A DNA stretch of 64,000 bases from Aeromicrobium senzhongii (lineage in GTDB: Bacteria; Actinomycetota; Actinomycetes; Propionibacteriales; Nocardioidaceae): the NCBI RefSeq assembly GCF_014334735.1, contig NZ_CP060587.1:2108001-2172000 (forward strand), read 5' to 3'. This document shows positions 42,695-50,442 of this stretch, piece after piece. Numbering within the stretch: position 1 is the stretch's first letter; every line of letters begins with the position of its first letter. Made by a program: the position numbers and the translations under genes. The notes below the pieces were generated by a model. That model searched no databases. It was not told where the DNA came from and saw nothing but the letters and a program-made list of their open reading frames with translations.

Positions 42695-45136
42695 GTGTCA
42701 GTTGACGCACGCACTGCTCCCATGGGCGATGAGCGCAGCGACGCCGACCTGTTGAGCGCCGTCCGCGCCGGCGATCAGGCGGCGTACGGCGAGCTCTACG
42801 GCCGCCACCAGGTGGCTGCCATGCGACTCGCGCGTCAGCTGATGCGCGGACCCGACGCGGACGACCTCGTCGCCGAGGCGTTCACGAAGGTCCTCGTCAC
42901 GATCCAGAAGGGCGGCGGCCCCGAGGAGTCCTTCCGCGCCTACCTGCTGACCGCCGTGCGGCGTCTGCACGTCGATCGCATCCGTGCCGTCACCCGCGAG
43001 CGTCCGACCGACGACCAGTTCGAACTCGACGGCCGCGTCGACTTCGTCGACACCGCCGAGCTGGGTTTCGAGCGCACGACGACGGCCGAGGCCTTCGCCT
43101 CCCTGCCCGAGCGCTGGCAGATGGTGCTGTGGCACCTCGACGTCGAGGGCCAGAAGCCCGCGGACATCGCGCCGATGCTCGGCATGAGCGCGAACAGCGT
43201 CTCGGCCCTGGCGTACCGCGCCCGCGAGGGCTTGCGTCAGGCGTACCTGCAGAAGCACCTGGTCCCCGCGACCACGCCGGAGTGCCAGTTCGCGATCGGC
43301 AACCTCGGCGCCTTCGTCCGTGGCGGACTGTCGCGCCGCGACTCCGGCAAGGTCCAGCGTCACATCGACGAGTGCCGGGGCTGCATGGGCCTGTACCTGG
43401 AGCTGCAGGACTTCAACCACGGCCTCGCCGGGATCCTGGCCCCCGCGATCCTCGGCACGGCCGCGTCGGGATACCTGCAGGCAACGGGCGGATCGGGTGT
43501 GCTGGCCGGCGCCGCGGGCGCCCTGCGCCAGGGCGGTGGATCCGCCGGTGGCGGTGCCGGTGCCGCCGGCGGCTCGACGTCGGGCGTCATGGGCGTCCTG
43601 GGCACCATCGGTCCTGCGGGGATCGCCGCCGGCGCCGCGGCCAGTGTCGTCCTGATCGCCGGAGCGGCAGCGCTGATCTCGGTCGACTCGCCCCCGGCCC
43701 TCGAGACCACCACCCAGGCCTCGCGGCCCGGGTTGTCCACGCTTCCTGGCGAGGGTCCGTTCGACCCCGCTCCCCCGGTCGTCGGACCCGTCCTGGACCC
43801 CGACGTGTGGCAGGACGCCCCCGACGGCTCCGACGAGTCGCAGGACTCACCACCGGACGACACGCCACCGGACCAGACCATGCCGCAGGAGCCGTTCCCG
43901 GACGTGGAGTTCCCGCTGCCGACGGACGAGCCCACCGCCGGGCACGACGATCCCGCGCCACAGCCCACCGACCCCGCGTCGCAGCCGACCAACGAGCCGA
44001 CGCCGGAACCGACCACGATCCCGACGCCGGACCCGACCACCGAGCCGACCAACGAGCCGAGCACGGAACCGACTGAGGAACCCACGACGGAACCGACTGA
44101 GGAACCCACGACGGAACCGACTGAGGAACCCACCAGCCCGGCGACCTCGGACCCCACCGACGAGCCCACCAGCCCGCCGACGACGGACCCGACCACCGAG
44201 CCCACCAGCCCGCCGACCTCGGAGCCCACACCGGACCCGACCACCGAGCCGACCACGGAGCCGACCACCGAGCCGACGACGGACCCGACGACGGAGCCCA
44301 CCACGTCGCCGACCTCGGACCCGACGCCTGAGCCGACGACCATCCCCACGCCCGAGCCGACCACGGAACCGACGACTCAGCCCACCAGCGAGCCGACGAC
44401 GGAACCCACCACGGAACCGACCACCGAGCCGACGACTCAGCCCACCAGCGAGCCGACGACGGAACCGACCACGGAACCGACGACAGCGCCCACGACGGAA
44501 CCGACCACGCAACCCACCACGGAACCGACCACCGAGCCGACCACGCAGCCCACCACGGAACCGACCACCGAGCCGACGACGGAGCCGACCACGGAACCGA
44601 CGACAGCGCCCACGACGGAACCGACCACCGAGCCGACGACAGCGCCCACGACGGAACCGACCACGCAACCCACCACCGAGCCGACCACGGAACCGACCAC
44701 CGAGCCGACGACGCAACCCACCACCGAGCCGACCACGGAACCGACCACCGAGCCGACGACTGAGCCGACGACGGACCCGACCACCGAGCCGACGCCGAGC
44801 CCTGTCGACTCCTCGGTCTCGGGCCTGGCGCGGGTGGGCTTCTTCTCGGTGAACCTCGACTTCCGCGTCGGACGCGGTGCCGTGGCGGGACAGCGGGTCG
44901 TCGTCCGAGTCGACTTCACCGGCGGACTTCCCGACGTCGAGCTCGTCACCGGGTGGACGAAGGGCTGGGACTGCGAGCGCGCGTCCGCCTTCAGCGCGCA
45001 GATCACCTGCACCCACCAGGTCTCCGCCGACCGCTCGGTCCCCAGCCTGCGACTCGGCACCCTGACGCCGTTCCCCACGGGCACGTTCACGGTCACGAGC
45101 GCCGGGGACAGCATGTGGGGCGCCTTCGGGAGTTGA
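42695..45136 (+). CDS. Single-chain transmembrane ECF sigma factor with zinc finger and extracellular repeat domain
   Basis: An 813-residue fusion. Sigma region 2 spans about 20-105 (GPDADDLVAEAFTKVLVTI) and region 4 about 125-180 (LPERWQMVLWHLDVEGQKPA). A zinc-finger anti-sigma-like motif follows, HIDECRGC (His223, Cys227, Cys230); then a Gly/Ala-rich stretch, one membrane helix (about 305-330, AASVVLIAGAAALISV), a Pro/Thr/Glu repeat of about 270 residues (about 432-703) and a C-terminal beta-rich domain with two Cys. The layout matches ECF groups with C-terminal extensions (ECF53-like), in which sensor, anti-sigma and sigma are one protein. Release from the membrane would presumably need proteolysis. 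GTG 42695 has AGGGGG upstream. The extracellular ligand is unknown. Confidence 0.88.
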   Translation: MSVDARTAPMGDERSDADLLSAVRAGDQAAYGELYGRHQVAAMRLARQLMRGPDADDLVAEAFTKVLVTIQKGGGPEESFRAYLLTAVRRLHVDRIRAVTRERPTDDQFELDGRVDFVDTAELGFERTTTAEAFASLPERWQMVLWHLDVEGQKPADIAPMLGMSANSVSALAYRAREGLRQAYLQKHLVPATTPECQFAIGNLGAFVRGGLSRRDSGKVQRHIDECRGCMGLYLELQDFNHGLAGILAPAILGTAASGYLQATGGSGVLAGAAGALRQGGGSAGGGAGAAGGSTSGVMGVLGTIGPAGIAAGAAASVVLIAGAAALISVDSPPALETTTQASRPGLSTLPGEGPFDPAPPVVGPVLDPDVWQDAPDGSDESQDSPPDDTPPDQTMPQEPFPDVEFPLPTDEPTAGHDDPAPQPTDPASQPTNEPTPEPTTIPTPDPTTEPTNEPSTEPTEEPTTEPTEEPTTEPTEEPTSPATSDPTDEPTSPPTTDPTTEPTSPPTSEPTPDPTTEPTTEPTTEPTTDPTTEPTTSPTSDPTPEPTTIPTPEPTTEPTTQPTSEPTTEPTTEPTTEPTTQPTSEPTTEPTTEPTTAPTTEPTTQPTTEPTTEPTTQPTTEPTTEPTTEPTTEPTTAPTTEPTTEPTTAPTTEPTTQPTTEPTTEPTTEPTTQPTTEPTTEPTTEPTTEPTTDPTTEPTPSPVDSSVSGLARVGFFSVNLDFRVGRGAVAGQRVVVRVDFTGGLPDVELVTGWTKGWDCERASAFSAQITCTHQVSADRSVPSLRLGTLTPFPTGTFTVTSAGDSMWGAFGS
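43988..44805. repeat. Pro-Thr-Glu minisatellite within the ECF sigma gene
   Basis: About 270 codons of PTEPTTEP-type units (also PTDPT, PTAPT, PTQPT, PTSPT) with 12-18 bp DNA periodicity and near-identical blocks, for example in 44340-44480. It encodes a stiff extended spacer that could span the cell wall; glycosylation at Thr is plausible but not shown. Confidence 0.85.
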
Positions 45137-45179
45137 GCGTCGCCTCGGCACCGACGCCGTCCTGCGGCATGATGAACCC

Positions 45180-45665
45180 ATGACTCTCCTGCGTGTGGTG
45201 GCCCGTCCGATGTTGGCGACGATGTTCATCTCCGGCGGGGTGATGGCGTTGCGCAAGCCCGACGCGCTGGCCGCGAAGACGCAGCCGGTCGCCGACGTCC
45301 TGCGCAAGGTGGCGCCCCAGGCCCACCTGTCGGCCAAGAACCTCGTCCGTCTGAACGCGCTCGTCCACATCACGGCCGGCGGGACGCTGGCCACCGGCCG
45401 GCTGCCGCGGACGTCCGCCCTCGTCCTGGCGGCCACCATGCCCGCCACGACCGTCACGGGTCACCCCTTCTGGAACGAGACCGACCCCGTGGCCAAGCGG
45501 AACCAGTTCACGCACTTCATGAAGAACGTCTCGCTGACGGGTGGCCTGCTGCTGTCGACGCTCGACCCCGAGCCGCACAAGCCGTGGCTGGGCTCGCGTG
45601 CCGCTCGTCGCGCCGTCGCGGCCAAGGACACCGTCGTCGACCAGATCAGCGACTTGCGAGGATGA
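45180..45665 (+). CDS. DoxX-family membrane protein
   Basis: A 161-residue protein with three or four hydrophobic segments, starting MTLLRVVARPMLATMFISGG; the LRVVARPMLATMFI helix and LVRLNALVHITAGGTLA are DoxX-like. In mycobacteria a DoxX protein joins a membrane redox complex with superoxide dismutase; no such partner is here. Its stop overlaps the aroA start (ATGA). CATGAT lies 6 nt before its ATG, a weak leaderless signal. Confidence 0.8.
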   Translation: MTLLRVVARPMLATMFISGGVMALRKPDALAAKTQPVADVLRKVAPQAHLSAKNLVRLNALVHITAGGTLATGRLPRTSALVLAATMPATTVTGHPFWNETDPVAKRNQFTHFMKNVSLTGGLLLSTLDPEPHKPWLGSRAARRAVAAKDTVVDQISDLRG

Positions 45666-46921
45666 CCGACTGGCGTGCCCCGCGGGTGGCAGGCGCGGTC
45701 CACTCCGACGTCCTGCTCCCCGGCTCGAAGTCCCAGACCAACCGGGCACTCGTCCTGGCCGCGATCTCCGACGGCCCCAGCGTCGTCAGACTCCCCCTGG
45801 TCGCCCGCGACACCGAGCTCATGGCCTCGGCCCTGGTGTCCCTCGGCGCGCGGATCGACCGCGGCGAGGACCGGTGGACGGTCGAGCCGATCACTCCCGT
45901 CGAGTCGGCGACGGTCGACTGCGGTCTCGCCGGCACCGTCATGCGCTTCGTCCCGCCGGTCGCCGCGCTCGGCACGGGACCCGTGCGCTTCGACGGTGAC
46001 CCCCGGGCCCGCGAGCGGCCCATGGGCACCACGATCTCCAGCCTGCGCGACCTGGGCGTGCAGATCGACGACGACGGCCGCTCGACCCTGCCCTTCACCG
46101 TGCACGGCGCCGGCGAGGTCCGCGGCGGGCCGCTGACCGTCGACGCCTCGGCCTCGAGCCAGTTCGTGTCCGCCCTGCTGCTGGTCGCCCCGCGCTTCCG
46201 CGAAGGCCTGGACCTGCGGCACGAGGGTGGGTCGCTGCCCTCGTTGCCCCACGTCGCCATGACAGTCACCGAGCTGCGCCGCCGCGGGATCGTCGTCGAC
46301 GAGTCCCCCGGTCGGTGGCAGGTCCATCCGGGCCCCGTCAAGGCGCTGGACGTCACCATCGAGCCCGATCTGTCCAACGCCGGCCCCTTCGTCGCCGCCG
46401 CCCTGGCGACCGCGGGCCGCGTCCGGGTGCGCCACTGGCCCGAGCAGACCGACCAGGCCGGTGACGCCTGGCGCGACCTCGCCGCGGCCTTCGGCGGCAC
46501 GGCCGCACGCGACGGGGACGACCTGGTCTTCACCGGACCGGACCGGCTGCGCGGTGTCCAGCTCGACCTGCACGACGTCGGCGAGCTCACTCCGGTGGTG
46601 GCCGCGCTGGCCGCCCTGGCGGACACCCCCAGCACCCTGACCGGCATCGCCCACCTGCGCGGCCACGAGACCGACCGGCTCGCGGCCCTGGCCACCGAGA
46701 TCAACCGGCTCGGCGGCCGGGTCGAGGAGCGGGAGGACGGACTCGTGATCTCGCCCGCTCCGTTGCACGGCGGCTCCTTCGCCACCTACGAGGACCACCG
46801 CATGGCGCACGCCGGGGCGGTCATCGGACTGCGCGTCGACGACGTCACGGTCGAGAACATCGGCACCACGGCCAAGACCTACCCGGGCTTCGCCGACGAC
46901 TGGATGCGAGCGGTGTCGTGA
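45662..46921 (+). CDS. aroA: 3-phosphoshikimate 1-carboxyvinyltransferase (EPSP synthase)
   Basis: Transfers the enolpyruvyl group of PEP to shikimate-3-phosphate. The 419 aa have the N-terminal LLPGSKSQTNRALVLAA (Lys and Arg active-site residues), GLAGTVMRFVPP (about 82-93) in place of the usual NAGTAMRP, and the C-terminal EDHRMAHAGAVIGL. The start ATG overlaps the DoxX stop, fixing the frame origin. It heads aroA-rsgA, a conserved actinobacterial pair. Confidence 0.95.
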   Translation: MTDWRAPRVAGAVHSDVLLPGSKSQTNRALVLAAISDGPSVVRLPLVARDTELMASALVSLGARIDRGEDRWTVEPITPVESATVDCGLAGTVMRFVPPVAALGTGPVRFDGDPRARERPMGTTISSLRDLGVQIDDDGRSTLPFTVHGAGEVRGGPLTVDASASSQFVSALLLVAPRFREGLDLRHEGGSLPSLPHVAMTVTELRRRGIVVDESPGRWQVHPGPVKALDVTIEPDLSNAGPFVAAALATAGRVRVRHWPEQTDQAGDAWRDLAAAFGGTAARDGDDLVFTGPDRLRGVQLDLHDVGELTPVVAALAALADTPSTLTGIAHLRGHETDRLAALATEINRLGGRVEEREDGLVISPAPLHGGSFATYEDHRMAHAGAVIGLRVDDVTVENIGTTAKTYPGFADDWMRAVS

Positions 46922-47895
46922 GGGACGAGCACGACCAGTACGAGCGGCCCCGTCGCCGCACCCGGCCCCGCACGAAGGACCGGCCGGACTACTCCGACGC
47001 CGTCGTGGCCATCGTCACCACCGTCGACCGCGGTCGCTACACGCTGCTGCTCGAGGACGGCACCGTCGTCACCGCGATGAAGTCGCGTCCCCTGGGGCGC
47101 CAGGGCGTCGTCGTGGGCGACGAGGTCCGCATCGTCGGCGACGTGTCCGGCGCACCGGGCAGCCTCGCGCGCATCGTGGAGGTGCTCGAGCGGCGGACCG
47201 TGCTGCGGCGCAGCGCCGACGACGACGATCCGATCGAGCGCGTCGTCGTGGCCAACGCCGACCAGCTGGTGATCGTCACCGCGCTGGCCGACCCGCCCCC
47301 GCGTCCGGGTCTGATCGATCGCTGCCTGGTGGCGGCGTACGACGCGGGCATGGACCCCGCCGTGTGCCTGACCAAGGCAGACCTGGCACCGGCCGAGGAC
47401 GTCGTGGCGCAGCTCGCGCCGCTGGACGTGCGCATCGTGACCACCCGCCTCGACGGCGACCTCGACGACCTGCGCGACCTGCTGCGCGACCGCACCAGCG
47501 TGTTGATCGGCCACAGTGGCGTGGGCAAGTCCACGCTCGTCAACGCCCTCGTCCCGGACGCACACCGCACGACCAGCCACGTCAACGTGGTCACCGGCCG
47601 CGGCCGGCACACCTCGACCTCGGCGATGATCCTGCAGCTGCCCTTCGGGGGCCGGATCGTCGACACCCCCGGGTTCCGCTCCTTCGGGCTCGCGCACGTC
47701 GACATCGAGCGGATCCTGCGCGCCTTCGCGGACCTGAACACCGCCGCACGGGACTGCCCGCGTGGTTGCACGCACCTGGCCGAGGAGCCCGAGTGCGCCC
47801 TGGACACGGCCGCTGCGAACGGCGAGATCGACCCGGCGCGCCTCCAGTCGTTCCGCCGGATCATGGCCAGTCGCTCGCTCGCCGACGAGTACTGA
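46918..47895 (+). CDS. rsgA: Ribosome small-subunit-dependent GTPase RsgA
   Basis: A circularly permuted GTPase that assists late 30S maturation. The 325 aa: OB domain (about 25-85), then G4 LTKAD, G1 GHSGVGKSTLVNAL (about 200) and G3 DTPGF in permuted order, and a C-terminal zinc site CPRGCTHLAEEPEC (about 280-294). GTG 46918 overlaps the aroA stop as GTGA. Confidence 0.95.
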   Translation: MRDEHDQYERPRRRTRPRTKDRPDYSDAVVAIVTTVDRGRYTLLLEDGTVVTAMKSRPLGRQGVVVGDEVRIVGDVSGAPGSLARIVEVLERRTVLRRSADDDDPIERVVVANADQLVIVTALADPPPRPGLIDRCLVAAYDAGMDPAVCLTKADLAPAEDVVAQLAPLDVRIVTTRLDGDLDDLRDLLRDRTSVLIGHSGVGKSTLVNALVPDAHRTTSHVNVVTGRGRHTSTSAMILQLPFGGRIVDTPGFRSFGLAHVDIERILRAFADLNTAARDCPRGCTHLAEEPECALDTAAANGEIDPARLQSFRRIMASRSLADEY

Positions 47896-47917
47896 CCGGG
47901 ACGCGGGCGCCAGACCG

Positions 47918-47923
47918 TAGGCT
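47918..47923 (+). promoter_or_regulatory. -10 hexamer (TAGGCT), leaderless start of hisN
   Basis: Six nt separate TAGGCT from ATG 47930. Confidence 0.55.
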
Positions 47924-47929
47924 GACCCC

Positions 47930-48826
47930 ATGGCCAACCCGTACCTCGACGACCTGCGACTGGCCCACGTCCTGGCCGACTCCGCGGACAACCTCAGCAT
48001 GGACCGCTTCGGCGCCCTCGACCTCGAGGTCTCGACGAAGCCGGACATGACGTACGTGACGGAGTCCGACCGTGCCGTCGAAGACGCGATCCGGCGCACG
48101 CTGAAGACCTCGCGCGGGCGCGACATCGTGCTGGGCGAGGAGTCCGGCGAGATCGAGGGGACGTCCGAGAACGCCGAACGGCGCTGGATCGTCGATCCGA
48201 TCGACGGCACCTCCAACTTCGTCCGTGGCGTCCCGGTGTGGGCCACCCTGATCGCCCTCGAGGAGGCCGGCGAGATCGTCGTCGGCTGCGTCTCGGCGCC
48301 GGCCCTCGGCCGCCGCTGGTGGGCGATGAAGGGCGACGGCGCGCACACCGGCAAGTCCTTCCGCCAGACCCGCCCCATCCACGTGTCGGCCGTGCGCGAG
48401 CTGACCGCCGCGTCGATGTCGTACTCCTCGGCGCCCAGCTGGGACCAGATCAACCGCCAGGGCGAGTTCGACGCGCTGCTGCGCCAGTGCTGGCGCACCC
48501 GGGCCTACGGCGACTTCTGGTCGTACATGCTCGTGGCCGAGGGCGCGGTCGACATCGCCGCCGAGCCCGAGCTCAACCTGTGGGACATGGCTGCGCTCGA
48601 CATCATCGTGCGCGAGGCCGGCGGCCAGTTCACGAGCCTGGCCGGCGAGCCCGGACCGTGGGGTGCCAACGCCATCGCGACCAACGGCCGGCTGCACGAC
48701 GCGGTCATGGCGTACCTGGGTCACTTCCCCGACCACGACTCGGTGTGGGCGGACGAGTCGGGCGACTCCGCCGACGAGCCCGTCGCCGACAACGTCACGC
48801 GCCTGCGCTTCAACCGCGACGACTGA
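47930..48826 (+). CDS. hisN: Inositol-monophosphatase-family histidinol-phosphatase
   Basis: Dephosphorylates histidinol phosphate in histidine synthesis; actinobacteria use this IMPase-type enzyme. The 298 aa contain the metal site GEESGE (about 65), WIVDPIDGTSNFVRGVPVW (about 86) and LNLWDMAALDIIVREAGG (about 217). The identification as HisN rather than another IMPase rests on family resemblance and on the position after aroA-rsgA, seen in other actinobacteria. Confidence 0.88.
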   Translation: MANPYLDDLRLAHVLADSADNLSMDRFGALDLEVSTKPDMTYVTESDRAVEDAIRRTLKTSRGRDIVLGEESGEIEGTSENAERRWIVDPIDGTSNFVRGVPVWATLIALEEAGEIVVGCVSAPALGRRWWAMKGDGAHTGKSFRQTRPIHVSAVRELTAASMSYSSAPSWDQINRQGEFDALLRQCWRTRAYGDFWSYMLVAEGAVDIAAEPELNLWDMAALDIIVREAGGQFTSLAGEPGPWGANAIATNGRLHDAVMAYLGHFPDHDSVWADESGDSADEPVADNVTRLRFNRDD

Positions 48827-48878
48827 CGACTGAGTCCCACCCGCGAGACGGGCCCTGCGCTTCGGCTGTGATCAGAGT

Positions 48879-48884
48879 TACACT
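48879..48884 (+). promoter_or_regulatory. Candidate -10 (TACACT) of the CBS-protein gene
   Basis: Predicts a start near 48891 and a short leader carrying AGGAGG (48897-48902). Confidence 0.4.
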
Positions 48885-48906
48885 GCCGAGCAACCTAGGA
48901 GGCCAC

Positions 48907-49335
48907 ATGCGCGTACGCGACGTCCTCACTGCCAAGGGCAGTGCCACCGTCCTGACCATCTCGCCCGATGCCACGGTGGACGAGTTGCTGGACATGCTCG
49001 CCGAGCACAACATCGGCGCCCTGGTGGTCAGCACCGACGGCCGCTCGATGGGCGGGATCGTCTCCGAGCGCGACGTCGTTCGCAAGCTGCGAGGGCTCGA
49101 GAACCCGCGCTCGGCCACGGTCTCGCAGATCATGACCACCGACGTCCGCGTGTGCGGGCCCGAGGACTCCTTCGGCTCGTTGATGAGCACGATGACCGAC
49201 CACCGGGTGCGGCACGTGCCGGTGCTCGAGAACGACGAGGTCGTCGGGCTCCTCAGCATCGGGGACGCCGTGAAGTTCCGGATGGACCAGCTGGAGTTCG
49301 AGCGCGACCAGCTCTCGAACTACGTGCAGGGCTGA
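48907..49335 (+). CDS. Two-CBS-domain protein
   Basis: A 142-residue protein made almost only of two CBS motifs (about 8-60 and 75-125: GGIVSERDVVRKL, VVGLLSIGDAVKF), which bind adenine nucleotides. It resembles stand-alone CBS proteins such as mycobacterial Hrp1 in size but lacks recognisable zinc-site residues. ATG 48907 is fixed by AGGAGG; the long upstream frame is a hisN shadow. Partner unknown. Confidence 0.9.
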   Translation: MRVRDVLTAKGSATVLTISPDATVDELLDMLAEHNIGALVVSTDGRSMGGIVSERDVVRKLRGLENPRSATVSQIMTTDVRVCGPEDSFGSLMSTMTDHRVRHVPVLENDEVVGLLSIGDAVKFRMDQLEFERDQLSNYVQG

Positions 49336-49390
49336 GTCCGGCCCCCGCCCCACCGAGGTCGTCGGCGCGTCGACCTATCGTTGACGTGTC

Positions 49391-49409
49391 GACGACGACC
49401 GTCGTCGTC
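49391..49409. promoter_or_regulatory. PadR operator candidate
   Basis: Perfect 9-bp inverted repeat GACGACGAC-C-GTCGTCGTC just downstream of a TATCGT hexamer and 21 bases before the PadR ATG; positioned for autorepression. Confidence 0.45.
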
Positions 49410-49430
49410 CCGAACCGAGAGGGGACGATC

Positions 49431-50009
49431 ATGCATCGCACCGAGCACCGGCCTGCCGGGCGCCCCGGTCACCCCCACCGCTCGCGGCGCGGCGGCCCGC
49501 GCGACTTCGAGTGGGAGCTCGGTCCCGGCCGCACGGGCCGCGGCGGACGGCGTGGCCGCAAGGGCGGCGACGTGCGCGCGGCCGCCCTGCTGCTCCTGGC
49601 CGAGGCTCCCGCCCACGGCTACAGCCTGATCCAGCAGATCGCCGCGCGCAGCGACGGCGCCTGGTCCCCCACCCCCGGGTCGATCTATCCCGTCCTGCAG
49701 CAGCTGGAGGACGAGGGTCTGATCGAGTTCGAGCGGGTCGAGGGCCGCAAGACCGCCAGCCTGACCGACACCGGAGCGGCGTACGTCGAGGAGAACCGCG
49801 ATGCGCTCGGCGAGCCCTGGGACGCCGAGCAGCTCGGTCGCGGCATCCCCGCGGAGTCCGCGGCGCTCAACACCGCCCTCAGGTCGCTCATGTCCGCGGC
49901 ACGCCACGTCATGACCGACGGCTCCCCCGCGCATCAGGCCCAGGCGGCCGCGATCGTGGCCGACGCGCGTCGCCGGCTCTACGGCCTGCTCGCCGACGAT
50001 GAGTCCTGA
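49431..50009 (+). CDS. PadR-family transcriptional regulator
   Basis: A 192-residue repressor. The N-terminal ~45 residues are basic and Gly/Arg/His-rich; the winged helix spans about 48-120 (LLLAEAPAHGYSLIQQIA, PTPGSIYPVLQQLEDEGLI), followed by a helical C-terminus. GAGAGGGG precedes ATG 49431. PadR proteins often control efflux pumps, but the coupled gene here is arfB, overlapping by 11 bases. Confidence 0.9.
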   Translation: MHRTEHRPAGRPGHPHRSRRGGPRDFEWELGPGRTGRGGRRGRKGGDVRAAALLLLAEAPAHGYSLIQQIAARSDGAWSPTPGSIYPVLQQLEDEGLIEFERVEGRKTASLTDTGAAYVEENRDALGEPWDAEQLGRGIPAESAALNTALRSLMSAARHVMTDGSPAHQAQAAAIVADARRRLYGLLADDES

Positions 50010-50406
50010 CCGGCCGGTCGTCCGACTCCCCGAGTCCGAGCTGACCTGGCGCTTCAGCCGCTCGTCCGGCCCGGGCGGCCAGCACGTCAACACCACCGAG
50101 ACCCGCGCCGAGGTCCTCTGGTCCCCCACCGACAGCAGCGTCCTCACGCCCGAGCAGAAGGCGCGCGTCGTCGCGCGGCTGCGCGGGCGGCTCGTCGACG
50201 GTCACCTGTCCGTCGTCGCGTCGGCGCACCGGTCGCAGCTGCGCAACCGCGAGGACGCCGTGCGGCGTCTGGAGGGGCTGGTCGCGGAGGCCCTGCGTCC
50301 CGTGAAGAGCCGCCGGCCCACGCGCCCCACCCGCGGGTCCGTCGAACGGCGACTCGACGCCAAGAAACGGCGCAGCCAGATCAAGCGCGGCCGCCGCGAG
50401 TGGTGA
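49999..50406 (+). CDS. arfB: Alternative ribosome-rescue factor ArfB (YaeJ/ICT1 type)
   Basis: A 135-residue peptidyl-tRNA hydrolase that frees ribosomes stalled without a stop codon. GGQ lies in SSGPGGQHVNTTETRAEV (about 19-36), without the codon-recognition domains of RF1/RF2, and the basic C-terminal tail (ERRLDAKKRRSQIKRGRREW) is the part that enters the empty mRNA channel. It overlaps PadR by 11 bases. Confidence 0.93.
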   Translation: MSPDRPVVRLPESELTWRFSRSSGPGGQHVNTTETRAEVLWSPTDSSVLTPEQKARVVARLRGRLVDGHLSVVASAHRSQLRNREDAVRRLEGLVAEALRPVKSRRPTRPTRGSVERRLDAKKRRSQIKRGRREW

Positions 50407-50430
50407 CCCATCCCTCGGGTCCGGCGGCGG

Positions 50431-50436
50431 TAACGT
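50431..50436 (+). promoter_or_regulatory. -10 hexamer (TAACGT), leaderless start of cls
   Basis: Six nt separate TAACGT from ATG 50443. Confidence 0.5.
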
Positions 50437-50442
50437 GCCGTC

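Noticed and set aside
43988-44805. Possible CRISPR array
   Set aside because: Units are 12-18 bp and contiguous without unique spacers of regular length; they encode an in-frame peptide repeat.
43847-45457. 536-codon minus-strand Arg/Gly repeat frame and other frames inside the sigma-gene repeat
   Set aside because: These are the reading of the Pro/Thr/Glu repeat in other frames; no start site, and the sigma-factor frame is supported by domains on both sides.
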